From positions 1 to 10,004 of the forward strand of contig JAKDLC010000052.1 in the NCBI GenBank assembly GCA_030453055.1: a DNA stretch of 10,004 nt, written 5' to 3'. The translations under genes were made by a program, and so were the position numbers. Of this stretch, positions 1 through 5,540 are shown one piece after another. The notes below the pieces were generated by a model. The model was given only the letters and a program-made list of their open reading frames with translations. It was not told the origin of the DNA and did not search any database. The stretch comes from Nitrosospira sp. GTDB taxonomy: Bacteria > Pseudomonadota > Gammaproteobacteria > Burkholderiales > Nitrosomonadaceae. Within the stretch, counting starts at the first letter, position 1; every line of letters begins with the position of its first letter.

Positions 1-1479
1 GAACCAGTGCTGTATGGGCGTGAGCGGCACCGCCTCGACGACCACATCACGGCCTGCTACCTCGCCGACCGTGTCGCCGTGATGGAGCAAGGGGTGGTGC
101 AAGAGCTGCACATAGAGCGCACCAGCAGCTGCGGCATCGTCGGTAACATCTACAGCGGCCGTGTCACCCGGGTACTGCCCGGAATGCAATCGGCTTTCGT
201 GGATATCGGGCTGGATCGCGCCGCCTTCCTTCATTTGGCCGACATTTGGAGATTGCGTCAGAGCGAAGACGCCGACAAACCCATTGAAAAGTTGCTGCAC
301 GAAGGAAAAAGCATCCTCGTCCAGGTAATCAAGGACGCCATCGGCACCAAGGGTGCGCGACTGTCCACCCAGCTAAGTATCGCGGGACGGATGCTGGTTT
401 ATCTGCCGCAGGTGCCCCATATTGGCATTTCCCAGCGCATCGAGGATGAAACGGAGCGTAAGTCATTGCGGGAAAAGCTGAAACAGTTGCTGCCGCCGGG
501 CGAAAAGGGCGGCTTCATTATCCGCACCATGGCGGAAGCCGCCAGCGAGCATCATCTGCGGACGGATATCGAGTATCTGCACAAGCTGTGGCGCGACATC
601 GAGGAAAAATCCTCAACCGCCATGCCCGCGCTGCTCTATCAGGATTTGAATCTTGGTCATCGCGTATTGCGCGATTTCGTGGATGACGATACAGCCCGTA
701 TTCTGGTGGATTCACGCGAGAACTTTCAAAAGATGATCGCATTCGCTCAAGACTATATGGCCAACGTGGCGGAACGAATCAACCATTATGCCGGCGAGCG
801 TCCCTTATTCGATCTATATGCAGTGGAAGAGGAAATTGAAAAATCCCTGGCGAAACGGGTGAACCTCAAGTCCGGCGGCTACCTGATCATCGATCAGACC
901 GAGGCGCTTACCACCGTGGATGTCAATACCGGCGGATTCGTCGGTGTACGCAGTTTCGACGACACGATTTTTAAAACCAATCTGGAAGCCGCTCAAGTCA
1001 TAGCGCGTCAGCTGCGCCTGCGAAATCTGGGCGGCATTATCATCATTGATTTTATCGATATGGAAAACGGGGAACATAAGAACGCGGTGCTCGCCGAATT
1101 GAAAAAATCGCTGATGAGAGACCGGACGCGCATGACCGTAAGCGGCTTCACCGCGCTCGGGCTGGTGGAGATGACGCGCAAGCGGACGCGGGAAAGCCTC
1201 GCGCACATCCTGTGCGAGACGTGTCCTACCTGCCAAGGCCGCGGCGAGGTCAGAACCGCGCAAACGATTTGTTACGAAATCCTGCGCGAATTATTGCGCG
1301 AATCCCGTCAATTCGATGCCCGCGAATTTCGCATTCTCGCCTCGCAACAAGTGATCGATCTATTCCTCGATGAAGAATCCCAAAGCCTGGCTCAACTCGG
1401 CGATTTCATCGCCAAACCGATCAGCCTGCAGGTGGAGGCGGCTTACACGCAGGAGCAGTATGATGTGATTCTGATGTAG
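1..1479 (+). CDS. rng: Ribonuclease G (RNase E/G family), 5' end unresolved
   Basis: Endoribonuclease of the RNase E/G family, which in E. coli matures the 16S rRNA 5' end and takes part in mRNA decay in the cytoplasm. Numbering from the first visible GTG (nt 7), an S1-type RNA-binding region begins near residue 44 (GIVGNIYSGRV...RVLPGMQSAFVDIGLD). The DNase I-like catalytic core holds LTTVDVNTGG (Asp305) and IIIDFIDM (Asp348 and Asp351), which include the Mg-binding aspartates. The zinc-link cysteines are in CPTCQGRG (Cys406, Cys409), and the C-terminus EQYDVILM is typical. About 490 residues matches RNase G (E. coli 489) and excludes the longer RNase E. From RVAVMEQGVVQE onward it is a clean family member, but the roughly 22 residues before that lack the usual ILINVTPxETR strand. 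The frame stays open to the window edge, so the true start cannot be set: GTG at nt 7 has no visible ribosome site, and ATG at nt 82 would remove the first strand. Confidence 0.93.
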   Translation, partial: EPVLYGRERHRLDDHITACYLADRVAVMEQGVVQELHIERTSSCGIVGNIYSGRVTRVLPGMQSAFVDIGLDRAAFLHLADIWRLRQSEDADKPIEKLLHEGKSILVQVIKDAIGTKGARLSTQLSIAGRMLVYLPQVPHIGISQRIEDETERKSLREKLKQLLPPGEKGGFIIRTMAEAASEHHLRTDIEYLHKLWRDIEEKSSTAMPALLYQDLNLGHRVLRDFVDDDTARILVDSRENFQKMIAFAQDYMANVAERINHYAGERPLFDLYAVEEEIEKSLAKRVNLKSGGYLIIDQTEALTTVDVNTGGFVGVRSFDDTIFKTNLEAAQVIARQLRLRNLGGIIIIDFIDMENGEHKNAVLAELKKSLMRDRTRMTVSGFTALGLVEMTRKRTRESLAHILCETCPTCQGRGEVRTAQTICYEILRELLRESRQFDAREFRILASQQVIDLFLDEESQSLAQLGDFIAKPISLQVEAAYTQEQYDVILM

Positions 1480-1537
1480 CGGTTGCCGGTTGTCCGAATT
1501 CACCCGCTGCGGAATGACTGTTCCAGTCAGCGTATGG

Positions 1538-1557
1538 ATTCCCGCTTTCGCGGGAAT
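1538..1557. repeat. Dispersed palindromic repeat, ATTCCC-N8-GGGAAT type
   Basis: Perfect hairpin with arms ATTCCCGC and GCGGGAAT around a TTTC loop. It fits the ATTCCC-N8-GGGAAT consensus of the dRS3 elements described in Neisseria, a pattern that also occurs in many proteobacterial intergenic regions. It lies between the convergent ends of rng and the Rh channel gene, where it could also act as a weak two-way terminator or mRNA 3'-end stabiliser. There is no T-run, so a strong intrinsic terminator is unlikely. Confidence 0.7.
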
Positions 1558-1569
1558 GACGAAGCTTTG

Positions 1570-1605
1570 TAGGATGGGTGGAGCGAAGCGCAACCCATCA
1601 TTCCG
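1570..1605. repeat. Second dispersed hairpin repeat (GATGGGT...ACCCATC)
   Basis: An inverted repeat with 7-bp perfect arms GATGGGT (1573-1579) and ACCCATC (1593-1599) around GGAGCGAAGCGCA. The core GGATGGGTGGAGCGAAGCGCA resembles a common proteobacterial intergenic repeat that shows up in spurious translations as MGGAKRNPS. It follows the ATTCCC repeat by about 12 bp, so the 132-bp spacer is mostly repeat material. Confidence 0.55.
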
Positions 1606-1611
1606 CTTATT

Positions 1612-2826
1612 TCAAGGCCGTGTCTCGATTTCGAGTTCTATGTTCTCGATATCCGGAGTCTCGCAGTGGGTGAATTCCTCGCTGTCCTCATAGGCTAGAT
1701 TCGTCGTTCCCGTGGCTTTGATCACTGCACCCGCAATAAGCCCGGTTACAAAAGCAAATACCACACTGAAAGTAATTCCGATGAGCTGGGCTGCCGCGAT
1801 ACCCGGCACCACCATGATGGCGATCAACGCACCTAACAGTCCGGGCATGCCATGCAGATTATGGACACCACAGGTGTCAACGATCTTGAAGCGTCTTTCC
1901 AATGCCGGCTGAATAAATACGTAGCCTATGACACTGACGGCGCCGGCCAGCAGACCGATTGCGAACGCGCCTGTCGGGGATACGATATTGCATGTCGATC
2001 CGATGGCCACGCCGCCGGCCAGCGCCGCGTTCGCCATATCGACCATGGAGGTCTTGCCTTTGTGGAAATACGTGCTCAGGAAGTACGTACTGATAGTGGC
2101 TCCGCATAGTGCGAGAACAGTATTCGTTACCGTCTGCGGCATTTCCTCAAAAGGAACGATGGCGGTAGCGAAACTTGGCCAGAAAAGCCACAATACCATT
2201 GAACCGAGCATCGCAAAACGATCAGACGTGGCGTCTGATTCGATAGGCTGACTGCGTTGCCGCGCGGTCGTCAGGGCAAGGGATAATCCCAGGCCAAAAT
2301 AGGCGCCAAAGGCATGTATGATGACTGATCCGGCGGTATCCTGATAACCTTGGGTCAATCCCATTCCGTTATCCAGCACCGCCCATTCGTTTATCAGATA
2401 CGCGGGAACCAGGAAAAGCGCCAGCAAGGCATATTGAAAACCACGCAGGCGCCCCAGCACGGCGCCCATGGCAATCAGTGCGGCGGCCACGGCGAATTCG
2501 GCAAAGAGCAGAGCCTGGACCGTGTTCGGCGCTATTTCATGACCGAAGATTCCGTTCGCCCGCAACAGCATATAAAGGGGGAGGCCGACAGCCACCACCA
2601 GGTAGGTGCCCGTCGTGGCGCCAAACCCGTATCTTCGGACGAATACCATGAGAAAACCGAAACCTACCAGCAACATCGCCAGGATGTGAATGACGTAGTT
2701 ATACTGAGCCACCTGTCGCGCTTCGCTGAGCTCGGGGCCGGCGCTGCCCTCGCTCGCCCAGGCACTGAAACACAACAGGAGCAGACTAGCTACGCCACCC
2801 AGCGTCAAGCAGAGACTTTTTTTCAT
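1612..2826 (-). CDS. rh50: Rh-type (Rh50-like) ammonium/ammonia channel
   Basis: Integral inner-membrane channel of the Amt/Rh superfamily that conducts ammonia/ammonium (and possibly CO2) as a trimer. In ammonia oxidisers it is thought to handle the energy substrate. The 404 residues start with a cleavable signal peptide (MKKSLCLTLGG...SAWA, cut near residue 24), as in Nitrosomonas Rh50, followed by about eleven hydrophobic segments. The twin pore histidines are visible: His171 in DTAGSVIIHAFGAYFGL and His325 in CGVHNLHGMPGLLGA. The DxAGxxxxHxFG and GVHNLHG wording is that of Rh proteins, not bacterial AmtB. It ends in an acidic cytoplasmic tail of about 30 residues. The ATG start is supported by GGGGAG (2832-2837) about 5 nt upstream. 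The gene appears monocistronic, with its own promoter in the 2.83-3.15 kb gap. No glnK is adjacent, in line with Rh proteins not needing GlnK. Confidence 0.95.
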   Translation of the reverse strand: MKKSLCLTLGGVASLLLLCFSAWASEGSAGPELSEARQVAQYNYVIHILAMLLVGFGFLMVFVRRYGFGATTGTYLVVAVGLPLYMLLRANGIFGHEIAPNTVQALLFAEFAVAAALIAMGAVLGRLRGFQYALLALFLVPAYLINEWAVLDNGMGLTQGYQDTAGSVIIHAFGAYFGLGLSLALTTARQRSQPIESDATSDRFAMLGSMVLWLFWPSFATAIVPFEEMPQTVTNTVLALCGATISTYFLSTYFHKGKTSMVDMANAALAGGVAIGSTCNIVSPTGAFAIGLLAGAVSVIGYVFIQPALERRFKIVDTCGVHNLHGMPGLLGALIAIMVVPGIAAAQLIGITFSVVFAFVTGLIAGAVIKATGTTNLAYEDSEEFTHCETPDIENIELEIETRP

Positions 2827-2901
2827 TTTTTCTCCCCATTTTTATCAATTATCCGGCCTACCCAGCAAGAGTTTGAACCTCAATAGCCTTAAACACAATA
2901 G

Positions 2902-2918
2902 GGATATAGGGAATATCC
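2902..2918. promoter_or_regulatory. Inverted repeat GGATAT-N5-ATATCC at Rh -10 box
   Basis: A perfect 6+6 bp palindrome with a 5-bp spacer, overlapping the putative -10 of the Rh gene. Its position would let a bound regulator block RNA polymerase. The same GGATA-N7-TATCC arrangement occurs again at 3056-3072. The role as an operator is inferred only from symmetry and position. Confidence 0.3.
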
Positions 2919-2930
2919 TGGCGTTATCAA
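2903..2930 (-). promoter_or_regulatory. Putative sigma-70 promoter of the Rh channel gene
   Basis: Read on the minus strand, TTGATA (2930-2925) is followed after 16 nt by TATATC (2908-2903). These give four- to five-base matches to the -35 and -10 consensus, with an expected start near 2896 and a leader of about 70 nt before the Rh ATG. The -10 box lies inside a GGATAT-N5-ATATCC palindrome, which could be an operator. The -35 box touches the T-tract of the upstream terminator. Confidence 0.4.
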
Positions 2931-2974
2931 GAAAAGCGCCTTATTGCCGTGAAAGCATTACACGCGGCAAGGCG
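2928..2974 (-). terminator. Probable intrinsic terminator of the acyltransferase operon
   Basis: On the minus strand, CGCCTTGCCG (2974-2965) pairs with CGGCAATAAGGCG (2949-2937), giving a GC-rich 10-bp stem with a 3-nt bulge and a 15-nt loop. It is followed directly by CTTTTCTT. It lies about 180 nt downstream of the acyltransferase stop and directly before the Rh promoter, so it would separate the two transcription units. Confidence 0.55.
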
Positions 2975-3140
2975 TTGAAAGTGCTGCAAGAGACCTTGGG
3001 GAAGGTGTCAAGAGTTGATGGGTGGTATAAGTAGCAGGCTGCCGCTTCTTGGGCAGGATAGGATCGTTATCCCCGTCCGACATGCAGTTGCCGTCAAACG
3101 CTATAACTTCGAGTTTGTTTCGTGCGTGTTCAAAGGACAC
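2958..3140 (-). CDS. Doubtful small ORF downstream of acyltransferase
   Basis: A 60-codon frame that begins with GTG 9 nt after the acyltransferase stop and ends inside the loop of the operon terminator. The product is hydrophilic (start MSFEHARNKLEVIAFDGNC) with no membrane segment, signal peptide or motif that I recognise. The only purine-rich sequence upstream, AAAGGA, is about 13 nt from the GTG, too far for a good ribosome site. It may be a small hypothetical protein, a decayed gene, or untranslated 3' mRNA. The last is as likely as the others. Confidence 0.2.
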   Translation of the reverse strand: MSFEHARNKLEVIAFDGNCMSDGDNDPILPKKRQPATYTTHQLLTPSPRSLAALSTPCRV

Positions 3141-3149
3141 GAAATACGT

Positions 3150-3920
3150 TCATTCCTTTTGTAACTCTTTTGCAATGGTGTGGTAGAGCGGGCGGATAAT
3201 ACTTCGGATGTCGTGGATGATGGCGTTGACATTCATCATCGCGGGAATGCGTCTGCCATGATGCTCAACCGGGCTGCCTATGACGTGAAGCTTGACGCCA
3301 AGCTTGCCAAAATGATTGGCCAATCGTTCCTCCGTCAGAACAAAGAGAGTCTCGATTCCGTTCAGACGCGCCAGTTCGGTCGTGCCGAGATAAAGGCCGA
3401 TCGGGATGTAGGGAAAGCGCGGCAATTTAGGTGCCCCGGGATCTTCGTCCGAGATGCCAATTGAACTACCCGCCTCACCCTTGCGCCGGCGATAGCCGGC
3501 GACGACGGCCAGGCGCGATACCTCGGCAATACGGTGGCGGGGCAACTTCGCCGGGTCGATTATGGATCGGTCCAGTACTGCAGCGCAGGTTTTCTCAAAG
3601 GGGAATTGGTAGTGCGGATCGTTCGGCCGGGGCCGGACAATGCGGGTGCAACCGATAAACTCATTCGTCTTGACGCTGCGCATCAGGAGATGCAATGAAT
3701 TACGGTCATGCTCATCGGTTTCGCGCCTGTCCGGTCTGACCGGTTCAAACTTCAGATCCTCACAATAAACCTGGTGCCGCAGGCGGTAGACCTCGTCCTT
3801 CAGCGTGTTTGAGAATGCCGGTACGATTTCAAAGTACTGCTTGAAAATATAGCCCAGGTCGAGCGTGTCGGCCGGAGATGAGACTTGATCTACAGGGGCA
3901 GTCTTTTCAGCTTGCAGCAT
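3150..3920 (-). CDS. PEP-CTERM/exosortase system-associated acyltransferase
   Basis: A 256-residue GNAT-fold protein of the family annotated as PEP-CTERM/exosortase-associated acyltransferase (TIGR03694), related to LuxI-type autoinducer synthases and FeeM-like N-acyl amino acid synthases. Visible hallmarks are EVYRLRHQVYCEDLKFEP (43-60) and DEHDRNSLHLLMR (69-81), the equivalent of the LuxI-like substrate region. IGCTRIVRPRP (89-98) is a core strand, and IAEVSRLAVVAGYRRR (131-146) carries the conserved E-x-S-R. It probably transfers an acyl chain, perhaps from acyl-ACP, to an unknown acceptor in the cytoplasm; no signal peptide or membrane segment is present. The ATG is preceded by the very strong AAGGAGGA (3926-3933), which overlaps the stop of the LolA-like gene 11 bp upstream, so the two are co-translated. 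No exosortase, PEP-CTERM substrate or polysaccharide gene is in view. The biochemical product is unknown. Confidence 0.88.
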   Translation of the reverse strand: MLQAEKTAPVDQVSSPADTLDLGYIFKQYFEIVPAFSNTLKDEVYRLRHQVYCEDLKFEPVRPDRRETDEHDRNSLHLLMRSVKTNEFIGCTRIVRPRPNDPHYQFPFEKTCAAVLDRSIIDPAKLPRHRIAEVSRLAVVAGYRRRKGEAGSSIGISDEDPGAPKLPRFPYIPIGLYLGTTELARLNGIETLFVLTEERLANHFGKLGVKLHVIGSPVEHHGRRIPAMMNVNAIIHDIRSIIRPLYHTIAKELQKE

Positions 3921-3925
3921 CTTGG

Positions 3926-3933
3926 TCCTCCTT
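3926..3933 (-). promoter_or_regulatory. Strong ribosome-binding site of the acyltransferase
   Basis: AAGGAGGA on the minus strand, 5 nt before the acyltransferase ATG and overlapping the TAA stop of the LolA-like gene. It is the best Shine-Dalgarno sequence in the window and suggests tight, possibly stoichiometric expression of the pair. Confidence 0.75.
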
Positions 3934-4693
3934 ATTCCAGTTTTTTCAGATAATCCTTGGTAAAGACTTTGTCAGGCAGGTCCCGCAGTTTCATTTCCGA
4001 ATATTCAAGCACGGATTGTTCGCCCTTACGCAGCGCATCTTCCATGACAAGCCGGGTTGGCCGCTGCTTGCCAAGCAGCGTCTGGAAATTTTCGTAACGG
4101 GCGGTTTTGAGGAGGCGGTCGGATAGCGAGTAGAACTCGGCGCGGTATGGCCAGAAATTTGATTGCCGTACCCAGTATAAGACCTTATGATACGTCACCC
4201 CCCGATCGACGCCGGTGAGTTCCAGTACGTAATATTTTTCACCATCGATGGTGTCGGTGCGGAGAATCGTAGCGTTGTAATCGCCGGCGAAGTTTGCGCG
4301 CGCCAAATCGCCATTCGCCACTTGGCCGGTCAATCGTTGTGACATGGAAAGGCGCACAGGTTGCGAGATATCCGGCATGAATATCCATAAGTCGCGCCCC
4401 TTCATGAGCAAAATCTGCCCGCGGTCGGAAGCCGGCTCGGTAGTCATCACCACGCTGTTTTCGTTGCCCTTGGTTAAAACCCGGTATTTACGCGTATCCG
4501 CTGGCTGGTCGGGAGCGGTGCTATTGATGTTGACATCGACCTGGAAGCCCTCGTGCGGAAAGCGTATCTGGTCTGCCTTTTCCAGGATGCTTTGCGCTAA
4601 TTCCGCATTGTCAGGCTCGGCGGATGCCGAGGATGCCATGATGACAAACAATAAAATTACCACCAATATGTGGTGCAAAGAATTTTTTTGCAT
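3932..4693 (-). CDS. LolA-like outer-membrane lipoprotein-sorting family protein
   Basis: Periplasmic protein of the LolA-like family (PF17131, usually named outer membrane lipoprotein-sorting protein), which has a LolA/LolB-type fold and binds a hydrophobic ligand. It has 253 residues from the chosen ATG. The signal peptide is MQKNSLHHILVV...SSASA, cut near residue 25, with no lipobox Cys, so it is soluble. The family hallmark runs through the middle: RGQILLMKGRDLWIFMPDI (91-109), then SQRLTGQVANGDLARANFAGDY (118-139), then KYYVLELTG and a C-terminal beta-sheet half. ATG at 4693 is preferred over GTG at 4717 because AGGA (4700-4703) sits 6 nt upstream and the signal peptide then has the right form. 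It is the first gene of an operon with the acyltransferase and is divergent from the ABC ATPase. It probably carries an acylated or lipid cargo from the ABC complex to the outer membrane. It is not canonical LolA, and cargo specificity is not visible. Confidence 0.88.
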   Translation of the reverse strand: MQKNSLHHILVVILLFVIMASSASAEPDNAELAQSILEKADQIRFPHEGFQVDVNINSTAPDQPADTRKYRVLTKGNENSVVMTTEPASDRGQILLMKGRDLWIFMPDISQPVRLSMSQRLTGQVANGDLARANFAGDYNATILRTDTIDGEKYYVLELTGVDRGVTYHKVLYWVRQSNFWPYRAEFYSLSDRLLKTARYENFQTLLGKQRPTRLVMEDALRKGEQSVLEYSEMKLRDLPDKVFTKDYLKKLE

Positions 4694-4708
4694 GTTGGTT
4701 CCTATTGG

Positions 4709-4723
4709 GGATAGCACTTATCC
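4709..4723. promoter_or_regulatory. Inverted repeat GGATA-N5-TATCC in divergent promoter gap
   Basis: Perfect 5+5 bp palindrome near the centre of the 61-bp gap between the divergent LolA-like and ATPase genes. Such a short gap must hold both promoters, so a protein bound here could control both operons. The arms match those of the GGATA/TATCC repeats near the Rh promoter, though with a spacer of 5 rather than 7. No convincing -35/-10 pair could be set for either direction. Confidence 0.3.
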
Positions 4724-4754
4724 ATGAGGGTTTCAAATTTTAGGATAGTTTTCC

Positions 4755-5540
4755 ATGAACATTGTGCGGCTTGAGCACGTTTGCAAAGACTACACCTTGG
4801 GTGAACAGCAAGTCCGGGCACTCAGAGATATTACGTTGAATATTGAGGATGGCGCTTTCCTCGCGATCGCCGGTCCATCCGGTAGTGGCAATTCTACTTT
4901 ACTCAATCTGATCGGTTGTATCGATACCCCATCGCGTGGAAAAATATTCATCAATGGCCAGGATATCAGTGGGCAGACGCCTGATGAACTTTCCGATCTC
5001 AGGGCGCGAACCATCGGTTTTATTTTCCAGACGTTCAATCTGTTGCCCGTTCTATCGGCTGAGGAGAATGTCGAGTACCCCCTGTTGCAATTCAAGGAGC
5101 TGAGCGCAACAGAGCGCCGCAATCGGGTCGAAAAATATCTTGCCATCGTGGGCCTGTCCAGGTTTGCCAGTCATCGGCCGAACCAGCTTAGCGGCGGCCA
5201 GCGGCAGCGCGTGGCGATCGCGCGCGCACTGGCGACGCAACCGAAAATCGTTTTGGCGGACGAACCGACTGCTAATCTTGATCATAAGACCGGCGAAGGC
5301 ATTCTGCAATTGATGAAGGATATTAACGGCAATTTCAGGACAACCTTTATTTTTTCTACCCATGATTGGCGCGTCATGGCGATGGCGGATCGGCTGGTGC
5401 GTATCGAAGACGGCCAGATCGCGAGTGAGAATGTCGAGGAGAGCGAGAAATTGGCTATCGTGGTTGAGCGCCGTCGTGCGACCGGTAACGTGTCAGTCGA
5501 GGGTGGTGATCAAAGCGGGACGGATGATACACGGAGGTAA
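4755..5540 (+). CDS. LolD/MacB-type ABC transporter ATP-binding protein, Walker A K46N
   Basis: Cytoplasmic ATPase of the LolD/MacB/FtsE branch of ABC transporters, expected to drive the two FtsX-type permeases encoded at 7267-9718. Motifs in the 261 residues are: Walker [10 protein letters not shown] (40-48), Q-loop [10 protein letters not shown] (Gln92), signature LSGGQRQ (145-151), Walker B KIVLADEP (Asp169, Glu170), D-loop ANLD (173-176) and H-loop STHD (His203). The odd feature is Asn46 (codon AAT at 4890-4892) in place of the near-invariant Walker A lysine, which contacts the ATP phosphates. Everything else is intact, including the catalytic glutamate. The C-terminus runs about 30 residues beyond the usual LolD end in a variable hydrophilic tail. 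The ATG has AGGA (4742-4745) 9 nt upstream. The 3' end overlaps the beta-barrel gene by 17 nt, implying translational coupling. It is not the housekeeping LolD as judged by context. Confidence 0.93.
   Translation: MNIVRLEHVCKDYTLGEQQVRALRDITLNIEDGAFLAIAGPSGSGNSTLLNLIGCIDTPSRGKIFINGQDISGQTPDELSDLRARTIGFIFQTFNLLPVLSAEENVEYPLLQFKELSATERRNRVEKYLAIVGLSRFASHRPNQLSGGQRQRVAIARALATQPKIVLADEPTANLDHKTGEGILQLMKDINGNFRTTFIFSTHDWRVMAMADRLVRIEDGQIASENVEESEKLAIVVERRRATGNVSVEGGDQSGTDDTRR

Larger units (their letters stand above)
2827..3149. other. Intergenic region between Rh gene and acyltransferase operon
   Basis: A 323-bp stretch between two minus-strand genes. It holds a long hairpin that looks like the terminator of the acyltransferase operon, a candidate promoter for the Rh gene, two GGATA-N7-TATCC inverted repeats, a small hairpin ACCTT-GGGG-AAGGT (2993-3006), and one doubtful 60-codon frame. 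No RNA gene was recognised. Confidence 0.6.

Noticed and set aside
814..1263. 149-codon minus-strand frame opposite rng.
   Set aside because: Antisense to the conserved RNase G catalytic core; no recognisable domain.
1360..1593. Minus-strand open frame containing VIPAKAGIH.
   Set aside because: Same repeat read on the other strand, then antisense to the 3' end of rng; no ribosome site or family match.
1490..1693. Plus-strand open frame with VWIPAFAGMT and MGGAKRNPS.
   Set aside because: It is a translation of the two intergenic repeats running into the antisense of the Rh gene; this wording is a known false-ORF signature of such repeats.
2350..2886. 178-codon plus-strand frame opposite the Rh gene.
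   Set aside because: Gln/His-rich composition typical of antisense to a membrane-protein gene; the Rh protein on the other strand is unambiguous.
4682..4688. Run of seven A just after the LolA-like start codon, as a phase-variation tract.
   Set aside because: Short A runs near start codons are common and the frame is intact; nothing else points to switching.
5362..5523. In-frame 54-residue N-terminal extension of the barrel protein.
   Set aside because: It overlaps the ATPase coding region in another frame, is Arg/Trp-rich, and would bury the signal peptide that starts at ATG 5524.
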